Below, piece by piece: positions 26,217 to 35,277 of a DNA stretch of 64,000 nt (its first letter is position 1; the number at the start of each line of letters is the position of its first letter). Location of the stretch: contig NZ_BAABLK010000091.1 of NCBI RefSeq assembly GCF_039544305.1, positions 1-64,000 on the forward strand. The letters run 5' to 3'. A program made the translations under genes and the position numbers. The notes beneath the pieces are model-generated. The model ran no database searches and was not told where the DNA came from. It worked only from the letters and a program-made list of their open reading frames with translations. Origin of the DNA: Paeniglutamicibacter antarcticus_C. Its GTDB lineage: Bacteria > Actinomycetota > Actinomycetes > Actinomycetales > Micrococcaceae.

Positions 26217-26663
26217 ATGCACACGACCAACTACGTGAACACGTCCATCGCGGTCGCCGATGACTGCCCTGCGGACCACGGGGTCATTCCGCCGGTGAAA
26301 CCCGCGAACCCCTCGATAGCCTCGCGCACCTTCGCATTGATCGCGCACAACCCCTACGGGTACACCTCGGACGATGTCATCTACACGGTCTACGCGGACC
26401 GAGCCGAAATGGCGCACTCGGATCGGCCGCTGGTGCGGGAGGATTACTTCATCACCCCGCGAGCATGCCTGCGGGCATCGGACCTCGGCAAGAGATACGG
26501 CTGGGGCATCCACGCGAACCACGACGGGCGCATCGCCCTCTACGCGATTGGTTCCGCCGAGTACCTGGCGCTCTCAACGGATGGTCGACTACCGAATGAC
26601 ACACTTCAGTCTGCTGAAAGGCCAGTCACGGTCCTCAAGGCCATGCGCTCAGGCCGGCGCTGA
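26217..26663 (+). CDS. DUF6157 family protein
   Basis: A 148-residue cytosolic protein of unknown function. It begins MHTTNYVNTSIAVADDCPAD and contains LIAHNPYGYTSDDVIYTVYA and REDYFITPRACLRASDLGKR (quoted in separate short blocks), which I recognise as the DUF6157 pattern. No catalytic motif, signal peptide or membrane span is visible. GGAAGAG lies about 10 bases before the ATG. It is 31 bases after the TIGR03086-like gene and probably cotranscribed under the divergent AraC regulator. Confidence 0.75.
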   Translation: MHTTNYVNTSIAVADDCPADHGVIPPVKPANPSIASRTFALIAHNPYGYTSDDVIYTVYADRAEMAHSDRPLVREDYFITPRACLRASDLGKRYGWGIHANHDGRIALYAIGSAEYLALSTDGRLPNDTLQSAERPVTVLKAMRSGRR

Positions 26664-26768
26664 CGCCTGTCCCCCGCAGGAGTCCCCCACGCATCACCAA
26701 GGCCCGGTTCCATGATCACTCCGCGCATGTGTTGTCCACGGGCGCGCTCCGTGGGCAAAGATGGACAC

Positions 26769-27572
26769 ATGACCCACAATCAATCGACACCAAGGGCACG
26801 TTTCCTGGCCGCCTACGACGATCAGCTGCGCACCGACGCCGAGACACCCAGCGCCACCAGCGTGAGCATTCTGGGTCCGTTGCGCCTGGTGACATTCATG
26901 CATGGACGGGGATTCGTGACGTACCAGGACCTCGGCGCGGCAGGTGGAAATGCCATCCGCCGTCTCGTGTCCGGGGCCATGGACCACTACCGGGACAGCC
27001 CGAAAATCACCCGAGTGGAGTGGAAGACCCGCGGGCACGACCACGCCCCGGGACTGCACGAGGCCCTGCTGGAGCATGGGTTCATCCGGGACGAGACCGA
27101 ATCGATCATGATCGGTGCGGCCTCGGCGCTAGCGATCGATCTCCCCTTGCCCGAGGGTGTGGCACTTCGGCAGTTGAGCGAGGACTCGGATGTGCGGGCG
27201 ATGAGCGCGATGCAGGGCGAAGTCTTTGGCGATCCGGTTTCCGAGGAAATGGCCGAAGCATTGCTGCGTCGCTTGGCCCTGGACGACGGGATGGAACTCT
27301 GGGTAGCCGAGGCCGATGGCAGAATCGTCGGCGCAGGACGGCTGGAGCCGGTCCAGGACAGCGGCTTTGCCGGGATCTGGGGAGGCACCACCCGCAAGGA
27401 ATGGCGCGGACTCGGGATCTACCGCGCGTTGACCGCTGCACGGGCGCGCTCGGCACTGCACATGGGCAAGTCGCTCATCCACAGCGACTCCACCGAATAC
27501 TCACGCCCCATCCTGGAACGGTTCGGGCTCCTGAAGGTCTCAACGACCACGCCCTATCGCTGGACACGCTAA
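26769..27572 (+). CDS. GNAT-family N-acetyltransferase
   Basis: A 267-residue protein. The C-terminal half is a GNAT domain: VAEADGRIVGAGRLEPV is the central strand pair and KEWRGLGIYRALTAARARSAL is the acetyl-CoA pyrophosphate loop and following helix. The N-terminal 120 residues are less conserved and may be a degenerate second GNAT module. The substrate is unknown. Two further in-frame upstream starts exist (from 26712), but MTHNQSTP at 26769 is the most likely. The preceding gene ends 105 bases upstream, so it may have its own promoter. Confidence 0.8.
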   Translation: MTHNQSTPRARFLAAYDDQLRTDAETPSATSVSILGPLRLVTFMHGRGFVTYQDLGAAGGNAIRRLVSGAMDHYRDSPKITRVEWKTRGHDHAPGLHEALLEHGFIRDETESIMIGAASALAIDLPLPEGVALRQLSEDSDVRAMSAMQGEVFGDPVSEEMAEALLRRLALDDGMELWVAEADGRIVGAGRLEPVQDSGFAGIWGGTTRKEWRGLGIYRALTAARARSALHMGKSLIHSDSTEYSRPILERFGLLKVSTTTPYRWTR

Positions 27573-28032
27573 ACCAGACCGTAGCGAGGTCGTTGTTGAC
27601 CACCCGTCGGGCCACGGTCCGCAGATGCCAGGGAGGTGTCCTTCGCCCGCACCATGCCGATCTGTGGGGGAAATCGAGCCCTCCACCCCCTCGTCCGGGG
27701 ACGACCGCTGCCGGGAAGGCATGAAAGACCGTGTGGGACAGGGCAAATGCTGGCCAATACCCCGCGCAGTGAATCCGCCCCCGGTGCCTCACCATTCCAC
27801 GTTGCTGGCCTTAATGTCGCCGAGGATGCGCACGCCACCCCCAAAAAAGCGAGCTCCATCGGGGTAAGGGCGGATTGGGCCGGCAAGTGAAAAGGGCCGC
27901 ATACTCGTCACCACTGCACCAGCAGGGTTAGCCGACTCGAACAACCAAACATCTCGCATTCAACTTCGTAAGCCTAAGAAACAAACTGTCTTCACTTCTT
28001 GACAAGAATGTAATTTTGGGGCATCTCCGACC
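27573..28032. other. Intergenic stretch upstream of the ROK regulator
   Basis: These 460 bases contain open frames on both strands, but their translations are proline- and arginine-rich and show no domain. The last 100 bases turn AT-rich and hold a palindrome (listed separately) and probably the promoter for the ROK gene. No tRNA or repeat was found. Confidence 0.5.
27996..28008. promoter_or_regulatory. Palindromic operator candidate TTCTTGACAAGAA
   Basis: A perfect 13-base inverted repeat with a central A lies 24 bases before the ROK start codon. Its TTGACA could also serve as a -35 element, in which case a bound repressor would block transcription. Autoregulation by the ROK protein is the simplest idea; it is inferred from position only. 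Confidence 0.45.
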
Positions 28033-29250
28033 ATGAACGACGTCACACCAACCACTCCTGAGGGAACCAACCCCGGGTCGCAGTCCGCCCTGCGCAGGCT
28101 CAATGAGCAGCGGGTCCTTGACACCCTCGGCGCCCAAAGCACCTTGACGCAGGCCGAATTGGCGCGCGCCACCGGGCTGTCCAGCGCGACCATCTCCAAC
28201 ATCGTAAAATCCTTGACTGCCCAACACCGAGTACAAACGGCCCCGGTGACCAGCTCCGGTCGTCGCGCCCAAGGGGTGGCCCTCCTTGACGTCGCAGATG
28301 TGGCAGCAGGCATCGACTTCGGGCGTAGCAATGTCCGCGTGGTGCTGGCCCATCCCGGGTTCCGCTTACTCGATGAGAGCTTCAGATCACTATCGATCGG
28401 GCACTGCGCCGAAGAAAGCATTGTTGTCGCAGCCCAAATGCTTGCCGAGGCGTGCGCACGCACCGGCATCAAGCAGCAAGAGCTGCTGGGGGCCGGCATC
28501 GGGGTGCCCGGACCCATTGACCACAGGAACAACATGGTCATCCACGGGGCCATCCTTCCGGAATGGGTCGGCATTGACATTGCCGGGCAGTTGCGCTCCG
28601 CCTTGGGCATTGCGGTGATGATCGACAACGACGCGAACCTTGGGGCCCTGGCCCAAATCACTTGGGGCGAGCACCAAACGTGTGAAGACCTCTGCTTCTT
28701 GAAGATCGGCACCGGCATCGGATCGGGTTTGATCCTCAACGGCGCGCTGTACTACGGCCACCTGGGGATCACCGGCGAGATCGGGCATGCCACCATCTTT
28801 GACCAAGGCGCCATCTGTCGCTGCGGAAATCGAGGCTGTCTGGAAACCGCCGCGTCGACCTCCACGATGATCGAGCTGCTTGCCCAAGCGGAAGGGCGGC
28901 CCATCAGTGTGGAGGACGTTATCGAACGGGCCCTTTCCGGGGATTCAGCCACCTTGCGCGTGATTGATGACGCTGGGGTCGCCGTTGGGCATGCGCTAGC
29001 GAATATCGCCAACCTGATAAATCCGGAAGCAATGGTCATCGGCGGTCCGCTGGCGCCACTGGGGGACTTCCTGCTGGCTCCCATCCGCAGAGGTCTAAAC
29101 CGCCACGCCATCCCGCTGGTTGCAGAAAACACCGCACTGCACATGTCAATGCTCGGTGACCGTGCCGAGGCGCTTGGCGCCGTGGCCCTGATACTTCGCA
29201 AGTACAGATCCACCACAATAGTTCAACTGCCGGATGCAACAAATCGATGA
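28033..29250 (+). CDS. ROK-family (NagC/XylR type) sugar-responsive repressor
   Basis: A 405-residue transcription regulator. Residues about 20-65 form a winged helix (LTQAELARATGLSSATISNI). The rest is a sugar-kinase-like ROK domain with VAAGIDFGRSNVR, GVPGPID, DNDANLGALA and GTGIGSGLILNG. The zinc motif CRCGNRGCLE is intact. ROK repressors usually bind a sugar or sugar phosphate and release their operator. It lies directly upstream of a sugar ABC importer on the same strand, 108 bases from the binding-protein gene, and very likely controls it. The sugar cannot be named. Confidence 0.92.
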   Translation: MNDVTPTTPEGTNPGSQSALRRLNEQRVLDTLGAQSTLTQAELARATGLSSATISNIVKSLTAQHRVQTAPVTSSGRRAQGVALLDVADVAAGIDFGRSNVRVVLAHPGFRLLDESFRSLSIGHCAEESIVVAAQMLAEACARTGIKQQELLGAGIGVPGPIDHRNNMVIHGAILPEWVGIDIAGQLRSALGIAVMIDNDANLGALAQITWGEHQTCEDLCFLKIGTGIGSGLILNGALYYGHLGITGEIGHATIFDQGAICRCGNRGCLETAASTSTMIELLAQAEGRPISVEDVIERALSGDSATLRVIDDAGVAVGHALANIANLINPEAMVIGGPLAPLGDFLLAPIRRGLNRHAIPLVAENTALHMSMLGDRAEALGAVALILRKYRSTTIVQLPDATNR

Positions 29251-29266
29251 CAATTGTGTTCAGTAG

Positions 29267-29295
29267 TTGACTGAAACCAGTGACACAGGTAACTA
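29267..29295 (+). promoter_or_regulatory. Promoter of the sugar ABC operon
   Basis: TTGACT (29267-29272), a 17-base spacer and TAACTA (29290-29295) precede the binding-protein gene. Downstream, ATTTG-CAAA-CAAAT (29333-29346) forms a small inverted repeat that may be an operator. Confidence 0.45.
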
Positions 29296-29358
29296 TTAGG
29301 TGGCACTGAAACACATTTCGACAATTTCTCACATTTGCAAACAAATCTAGGAGCAGAC

Positions 29359-30651
29359 ATGCGACGTAGCCTTACGTTGATCGCAGCGGCCGCGACATTG
29401 GGACTCACGCTCACCGCGTGCGGCGGATCCAGCGACAGCCCCGCCGAAAGTGCGGCACCTGCCAGCGAAGCCACGGGCTCCGTCGGCGTGTTCACCTGGT
29501 GGGCCGACGGTTCGGAAAAGGCCGGCCTGGACGCACTTGTTGACGTCTTCGGAACCGACTACCCCAACCTCACGTTCGACAACTTGGCCGTCGCTGGCGG
29601 CGCAGGTTCACAGGCCAAGAGCGTGCTTGCCGCCCAGCTCAAGGCCGGCAACCCGCCGGACTCGTTCCAGGCACACGCCGGTGCGGAGCTCCAGGACTAC
29701 ATCGATGCCGACCAGCTCGAGGACCTCACCGACTTCTACAAGGCCAGCGACCTGACCGCGCAGTTCCCCGCGGACCTCGTTGACCGACTCACCGTCGATG
29801 GCAAGATCTACTCGGTTCCATCGAACATCCACCGCTCCAACGTGGTGTGGGCCAACGTCGATGTGCTCAAGGACGCCGGCGTGGACCCGGAAAAGCCAGC
29901 CGAAGACCTCGATGCCTGGTTCGCCGACATGGACAAGATCAAGGCCAAGGGCAAGACGCCCCTAGCGGTTGCCGGCTCCTGGACCCAGGTCCAGCTGTTC
30001 GAAAACGTCCTGCTCTCAAGCCTTGGCGTTGACGGCTACAACGGACTCTGGGACGGCAAAACCGATTGGAAAGGCGCGGATGTCACCAAGGCAATCGAGT
30101 CCTACAAGAAAGCACTGAGCTACACCAACTCCGACCGCGACTCGCTCAGCGACTGGGCCCCGGCCACGCAGCTGGTCGAGGACGGCGCTGCGGCCTACAA
30201 CCTCATGGGCGACTGGGCCGAGGCCAAGTTCGCACAGGACGGCAAGAAAGCCGGCACCGACTACTCCTACTTCCCGATGCCGGGAACCGCTGGCGTATTC
30301 AACTTCCTCGCCGACTCCTTCACCCTTCCTGTTGGCGCACCGAACCCGGATGGCGCCAAGGCCTGGCTGACCACCATTGGTTCGGCCGAGGGACAGGCAG
30401 CCTTCAATAAGGTCAAGGGATCGATCCCGGCAAACACCACTGCCAAGACCGATGACTTCTCCGAGTACCAGAAGAGCGCCATCGAGGACTTCTCCAAGGA
30501 CAAGATCGTTTCCTCCCTTGCCCACGGGGCAGCCGTTCCGGTGGCCTGGCTCAACGACCTGAGCACCGCGGTCAGCAAGTTCGGTGGCGACGGCGACGTT
30601 GCCGGCCTCCAGGACTCCGCGGCAGCGACCGCGCAGAAGTTCGCCAACTAG
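29359..30651 (+). CDS. Sugar ABC transporter substrate-binding lipoprotein
   Basis: A 430-residue family 1 extracellular solute-binding protein. The signal peptide ends in a lipobox, LTLTACGG, with the cysteine near residue 21, so it is predicted to be lipid-anchored on the outside of the membrane. After a Ser/Ala-rich spacer the mature domain starts VGVFTWWADGSEKAGLDAL, typical of MalE-like carbohydrate-binding proteins, with the later WTQVQLFENVLLSSLG block. ATG at 29359 follows AGGAG eight bases upstream. Two permease genes follow; no ATPase gene does. Confidence 0.93.
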   Translation: MRRSLTLIAAAATLGLTLTACGGSSDSPAESAAPASEATGSVGVFTWWADGSEKAGLDALVDVFGTDYPNLTFDNLAVAGGAGSQAKSVLAAQLKAGNPPDSFQAHAGAELQDYIDADQLEDLTDFYKASDLTAQFPADLVDRLTVDGKIYSVPSNIHRSNVVWANVDVLKDAGVDPEKPAEDLDAWFADMDKIKAKGKTPLAVAGSWTQVQLFENVLLSSLGVDGYNGLWDGKTDWKGADVTKAIESYKKALSYTNSDRDSLSDWAPATQLVEDGAAAYNLMGDWAEAKFAQDGKKAGTDYSYFPMPGTAGVFNFLADSFTLPVGAPNPDGAKAWLTTIGSAEGQAAFNKVKGSIPANTTAKTDDFSEYQKSAIEDFSKDKIVSSLAHGAAVPVAWLNDLSTAVSKFGGDGDVAGLQDSAAATAQKFAN

Positions 30652-30744
30652 CAACAAGACCATGGGTGTGGGGGCGGTAGTGGCCGAGCAGGCAACAACC
30701 GCCCCCACCTTCATGCGGCGCCCATTTCTCCAGGGAGGAACCCC

Positions 30745-31650
30745 ATGCTTAGGCGCGTAAAACACTGGGGCCCGGGGCTACTGCTCCTGGCACCCACCAT
30801 CATCCTCGTGGGCGTATTCGTCTACTGGCTCATCATCGAGAATTTTCGGGTCAGCCTGACCAACCAGCACACGGCAAAGCCGAGCAATAAATATGTCGGC
30901 TTCGAGAACTACACCAACCTCTTGGCCGATTCCAACTTCCAGCACTCGCTGTGGAACCTGCTGATCCTGACCGTTGTCTTCCTGGGCGGAACGCTGGTCA
31001 TCGGGTTCCTCTGGGCCTGGATCCTGGAAAAGCCCGCCAAGGGCGAGGGATTCTTCCGCGCCGTGTACCTCTTCCCGATGTCCGTCTCCTTCATCGCCTC
31101 CGGTGTTGTCTGGCGCTGGCTCCTCTCGAGCCTGCAGACCGACCAGCCCGGTGGCGAACGCGCCACCGGCCTGAACCGCTTGCTGGACTCCATCGGCCTG
31201 GGCGTCTTGCAGAACGACTGGTGGTCCAACCCGACCTGGGGCATAGCCGCGATCGCGGTCCCCGCGATCTGGCAGCTCTCGGGCTACGTCATGGCACTGT
31301 TCCTGGCAGGTTTCCGCGGCATCCCCGAGGAACTGCGCGAAGCTGCACGCATCGACGGCTGCACCGAATGGAAGCTCTACCGCCACGTGATCTTCCCGCA
31401 GCTGCACCCCGTGATGCTCTCGGCAGTGATCATCATCGGACACATGTCGCTGAAGCTCTTCGACCTCATCCGCGCAATCGTCCCGGACGCCAACACCTAC
31501 GACGTCCAGGTCCCGGCGACCATGATGTGGGTCAAGTACATTGGCAGCGACTATGCTGATGCCGCCGCCATCGGCATGATCCTGCTGGTGCTCGTGGCAC
31601 TGGTAGTGATCCCTTACCTCATGTACACCTCGAGAGCGGAGAAGCGCTAA
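30745..31650 (+). CDS. Sugar ABC transporter permease (MalF type)
   Basis: A 301-residue inner-membrane permease with six predicted spans. The EAA loop that contacts the ATPase reads EELREAARIDGCTEWKLYRH near residues 190-215. The ATG at 30745 has GGAGG upstream. It is the partner of the next gene, which it overlaps by one base (TAATG). Together they form the channel for the sugar bound by the upstream lipoprotein. The gap of 93 bases after the binding-protein gene may allow a higher level of that protein. Confidence 0.94.
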   Translation: MLRRVKHWGPGLLLLAPTIILVGVFVYWLIIENFRVSLTNQHTAKPSNKYVGFENYTNLLADSNFQHSLWNLLILTVVFLGGTLVIGFLWAWILEKPAKGEGFFRAVYLFPMSVSFIASGVVWRWLLSSLQTDQPGGERATGLNRLLDSIGLGVLQNDWWSNPTWGIAAIAVPAIWQLSGYVMALFLAGFRGIPEELREAARIDGCTEWKLYRHVIFPQLHPVMLSAVIIIGHMSLKLFDLIRAIVPDANTYDVQVPATMMWVKYIGSDYADAAAIGMILLVLVALVVIPYLMYTSRAEKR

Positions 31651-32531
31651 TGGCCACCTCAACACTTGACCGTGCCCCCGAGGCCCCGGCCGCGGCCACC
31701 GCACCGAACCCCGGGCGCCGGAGGATGAACCGGACGCTGAAATATGGGCTGTTGCTGTTCTTCGTCGCCATCGTGCTGATCCCCGCCTACGTCCTGTTCA
31801 TCACCAGCTTCAAGGGACCTTCCGACGCTGACCCTTCGCGGGCCTGGTTCCTTCCCACCACCTGGGAAACCGACGGCTGGGTCAAGGCCTGGACCACGCT
31901 GGCCCCGGCACTGGGGCGCACCTTCGCCCTGGTGATCCCCGCGGCGCTCATCTCCGCGACGCTGGGCTCGATCAACGGCTACGTCCTGTCCAAGTGGCGT
32001 TTCCCCGGTGCCAACATCGTGTTCACGCTGATCCTCTTTGGTATGTTCATCCCGTACCAGGCAGTCATGATCCCGCTGACCCAGCTGATGAGCAACCTCG
32101 GTGTGCCCCAGGGCATCCCTTCGCTGCTGGTGCTGCACATCGTCTACGGGTTGCCGATCTGTACGCTGATCTTTCGCAACTACTATGAGTCGGTTCCCTC
32201 CGAACTCATTGAGGCCGCACGCATGGACGGCGCCGGGATCCTGCGCACCTATGCCTCGGTGATCTTCCCGGTCTCGGCACCGGGTTTCGTTGTCGTGCTG
32301 ATCTGGCAGTTCACCTCGGCCTGGAACGACTACCTGTTTGCCGCGTTCTTCTCCTCGGGACGCAACGGCCCGGTGACCATCGCGCTGAGCTTCCTGGCCG
32401 GTGGCCAGCTCACCGACTACGCCGCGTCGATGGCCGGTGCGTTGATTGCCTCGGTGCCGACGCTGATCGTCTACATCCTGCTGGGCAAGTACTTTGTCGG
32501 CGGCTTGATGAGCGGCTCCGTCAAGGGCTGA
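31650..32531 (+). CDS. Sugar ABC transporter permease (MalG type)
   Basis: A 293-residue second permease of the importer. A proline/alanine-rich head of about 30 residues is followed by six spans, beginning KYGLLLFFVAIVLIPAYVLF. The EAA loop is SELIEAARMDGAGILRTYAS. No ATP-binding subunit follows, so the complex probably shares a general sugar ATPase of the MsiK/MalK type encoded elsewhere, as is known for many actinobacterial CUT1 systems. A strong hairpin lies 27 bases after the stop. Confidence 0.94.
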   Translation: MATSTLDRAPEAPAAATAPNPGRRRMNRTLKYGLLLFFVAIVLIPAYVLFITSFKGPSDADPSRAWFLPTTWETDGWVKAWTTLAPALGRTFALVIPAALISATLGSINGYVLSKWRFPGANIVFTLILFGMFIPYQAVMIPLTQLMSNLGVPQGIPSLLVLHIVYGLPICTLIFRNYYESVPSELIEAARMDGAGILRTYASVIFPVSAPGFVVVLIWQFTSAWNDYLFAAFFSSGRNGPVTIALSFLAGGQLTDYAASMAGALIASVPTLIVYILLGKYFVGGLMSGSVKG

Positions 32532-32557
32532 TCCGCTCCCCCGGGACCCTCTATCCA

Positions 32558-32597
32558 AGGGCTGCCGCCTTCCCCGCAGGGGGTGGGCGGCAGCCCT
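32558..32597 (+). terminator. Terminator of the sugar ABC operon
   Basis: A perfect 12-bp stem, AGGGCTGCCGCC (32558-32569) with its complement (32586-32597), and a 16-base loop follow the second permease gene. No T run. Confidence 0.65.
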
Positions 32598-32670
32598 CGG
32601 TGCATCGAGCTGGAAACCGGTGCTGCGCTTGGCAACGGGGAGGCCCCCCGATCCGTCTTCGCGCAAAACA

Positions 32671-32720
32671 GCGAAGCCCGGATGTCTTCCCCTCACCAGG
32701 TCAAGACATCCGGGCTTCGC
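32671..32720 (-). terminator. Terminator of pheST, probably bidirectional
   Basis: An 18-bp perfect stem (32671-32688 with 32703-32720, starting GCGAAGCCCGG) with a 14-base loop lies 16 bases beyond the pheT stop. It should end pheST transcription and also block readthrough from the ABC operon. Confidence 0.75.
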
Positions 32721-32735
32721 AGCTATTCGTGGGTG

Positions 32736-35276
32736 TTAGCGCTGCACAGCCGCGAATCGCTCGGCCGCCAGGGCCACCGCGGCGGTGCGCGCCTCGGAGG
32801 CCTCGTCGGCGGTCAGCGTGCGGTCGGAGGCGCGGAAGCGCAGGCCAAAGGCCAACGACTTCTTTCCCTCCTCTATGCCGGTGCCGGAGTACACGTCAAA
32901 GAGCGCGATGTCCTCCAGCAACTCCCCTGCGCCCTCGCGCAGCGTCTCAAGCACGTCAGCCGCCACGATGTCCGCGTCCACGACCAGGGCAACGTCCTGG
33001 GTGGACATGGGGAAGGTGGAGATTTCCTTGGCGACAATGATATCGGCGGCGGCCTCGAAAAGCTCGTCGGCGTTGATTTCCATCGCCACGGTGCGCTCGG
33101 GAAGGTCCAGCTCGGCCAGCAGCTTCGGGTGCAGCTCACCGGCGTAGCCAACGTGCGTGCCGTTGCGCAGGGCCAGTGCCGCGGTGCGGCCCGGGTGGAA
33201 CGCCTGGTGCTCTCCCTGGGACACAACCACCTCGACACCCAGCACGTCGCCGATGAGCTTGGCGGTGTCCAGGGCATCGGCCCAGTCAAAGACGCGCGGG
33301 GTGTGGTCCGCGGCCACCGGGGAATCATGACCGGTGAGCACCGCGGCGATGTGGGTGGGCTGGTGCGGCAAGCCGTTGTAGAGCGCGTCCAGTTCAGCTT
33401 CGGAGGGCTTGATGCCCAGCGGCGGAACCGAGGCGGTTCCCAGGGTGTCCCCGGGGAGGAAGACCTGGCCTGCTTCGTAGAGCGCCAGGTCGCGGAATCC
33501 GCGGCCGTGGTTGCGCCGGGCGATGCCCAGCAGTCCCGGCAGGATCGAGGTGCGCATGAACCCGAATTCGCTGGACATGGGGTTGTTCAGCTTCACCGCG
33601 GGTACCTCCCCGGCCTCGGCCGCACCGAAGGTGTCGTTCTGCACCTTGGTGACGAACGGGTAGGACAGCACTTCTGTGAGTCCCGAGTCGGCCAGGGCCT
33701 GGATGACGCGTCGTCGCTGGGACTGCACGCGGCTGTAGCCGCGCCCCGGAGGGGCGGTGGGCAGCGTGGCCGGGATCAGCTGGTAGCCCACCAGCCGGGC
33801 GATTTCCTCGGTCAGGTCCTGCTTGGTTTCCAAATCCGGACGCCAGGATGGTGCGGTGACCGTGTAGCCGGTTTCGGTTTTTCGGACTTCCGCGCCGATT
33901 TCTCCCAGGGCCCAGGTGATCTGGTCCTCGGTGTAGTCGATGCCGATCAGTTTTGAGGCGAAGTCTGCAGGCAACTCGATGAGCACCGGGGCAGGGGCCG
34001 TGCCTTCGTCGGTGATCTGCCCTGTGGCGGTGCCGCCGGCCAGCTCGACGAGCAGGTCGACCGCGCGCTGGGCTGCCGTATCGGCGATCTCCCAGTCAAC
34101 GCCGCGCTCAAAGCGCTTCGAGGCCTCGGAGGGCAGCTTGTGGCGTCGGCGCGAACGGGCAATGGTGATCGGTTCGAAGTGCGCAGCCTCGATCAGCACG
34201 GTGCTGGTTGTCCCCGAGACCTCCGTGGAGGCCCCGCCCATGACACCGGCAATGCCGATGGCACCGGTCTCGTCGGTGATCAACAGGTCCTCGACGTGCA
34301 GTTTGCGTTCCTTGGCATCCAGGGTGAGCAGTGTTTCCCCGGGATTGGCGCGACGCACGGTGATGGGCCCGGTGAGCTTGTCCGCATCGTAGAAGTGCAG
34401 CGGCTGGCCCAGTTCGAGCATCACGTAGTTGGAGATGTCGACGATAAGTGAGATCGAGCGCATCCCGGCAAGGTTCAGCCGGCTGGCCATCCACGGCGGG
34501 GTCGCCAGCGCGGTGTTCACGTTTGTGACTAATCGGGTGACGAACCTGTCGCAGCCGTCCTTGCCGTAGATCCCCGCAGCGTCGGCCAGCTTAACCGGGT
34601 GGCCGGGACCGGTTGGCGCATCCACGGAAACCAGTGAGGCCGGGTCGGTGTAGGGCGTGTTCGTGGCGTGGGCGTATTCGCGGGCCACCCCACGGATGGA
34701 GAACGCATAGGAACGGTCCGGGGTGACGTTGATTTCGGCTGCCTGGTCATAGAGACCGAGCAGTTCCATCGCGTCGGTGCCGATTTCCGGGTCAAGGCCC
34801 ATCCGGGAGAGCACGATGATGCCGTCGTGGTCCTCGCCCAGGCCCAGTTCCTTGGCCGAGGCGATCATGCCGGCCGAGACGTGGCCGTAGGTCTGCCGGG
34901 CGCTGATCCTGAAGTCCCCGGGCAGCACGGCACCTGGAAGGGTGACCACGACCTTGTCGCCGGCAACGAAGTTGTGCGCACCACAGATGATTCCCTGGAT
35001 CCCGGAGGGCTCGATGCCCTCGTGCTCAAGCGTCTGTGCCGCACCTTCGGGAACGACCCGGACCTGGCACCAGTTGATGGTCTTGCCGTTGGTCTGGTCT
35101 TCCTTCAGGACCGAGAGCACCTGTCCCACCACGATGGGCCCGGAGATCTCGTCGGCGGGACGGTGCACGTCCTCTTCCTCGAGGCCGACCTTGACCAGCT
35201 CGGCCATGACGTCTTCGGCCGTTGCATCGGCCGGTACCTGCGCGTATTCGCGCAGCCATGAAAGGGGAATACGCAT
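32736..35276 (-). CDS. pheT: Phenylalanyl-tRNA synthetase beta subunit
   Basis: Large subunit of the (alpha-beta)2 enzyme that charges tRNA-Phe. The 846-residue protein is full length. In order it shows the EMAP-like tRNA-binding domain (about residues 40-155), the B1/B3-B4 region with the QPLHFYDADKL block, the B5 domain, the catalytic-like core, and the C-terminal FDX-ACB anticodon-binding domain starting near residue 745 and ending in a TADEASEAR helix. It starts one base after the pheS stop on the same strand, so the subunits are made together from one mRNA. Confidence 0.97.
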   Translation of the reverse strand: MRIPLSWLREYAQVPADATAEDVMAELVKVGLEEEDVHRPADEISGPIVVGQVLSVLKEDQTNGKTINWCQVRVVPEGAAQTLEHEGIEPSGIQGIICGAHNFVAGDKVVVTLPGAVLPGDFRISARQTYGHVSAGMIASAKELGLGEDHDGIIVLSRMGLDPEIGTDAMELLGLYDQAAEINVTPDRSYAFSIRGVAREYAHATNTPYTDPASLVSVDAPTGPGHPVKLADAAGIYGKDGCDRFVTRLVTNVNTALATPPWMASRLNLAGMRSISLIVDISNYVMLELGQPLHFYDADKLTGPITVRRANPGETLLTLDAKERKLHVEDLLITDETGAIGIAGVMGGASTEVSGTTSTVLIEAAHFEPITIARSRRRHKLPSEASKRFERGVDWEIADTAAQRAVDLLVELAGGTATGQITDEGTAPAPVLIELPADFASKLIGIDYTEDQITWALGEIGAEVRKTETGYTVTAPSWRPDLETKQDLTEEIARLVGYQLIPATLPTAPPGRGYSRVQSQRRRVIQALADSGLTEVLSYPFVTKVQNDTFGAAEAGEVPAVKLNNPMSSEFGFMRTSILPGLLGIARRNHGRGFRDLALYEAGQVFLPGDTLGTASVPPLGIKPSEAELDALYNGLPHQPTHIAAVLTGHDSPVAADHTPRVFDWADALDTAKLIGDVLGVEVVVSQGEHQAFHPGRTAALALRNGTHVGYAGELHPKLLAELDLPERTVAMEINADELFEAAADIIVAKEISTFPMSTQDVALVVDADIVAADVLETLREGAGELLEDIALFDVYSGTGIEEGKKSLAFGLRFRASDRTLTADEASEARTAAVALAAERFAAVQR

Positions 35277-35277
35277 G

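Noticed and set aside
27569..27886. Minus-strand open frame of about 105 codons upstream of the ROK gene
   Set aside because: No domain, no convincing start signal, and composition like other shadow frames.
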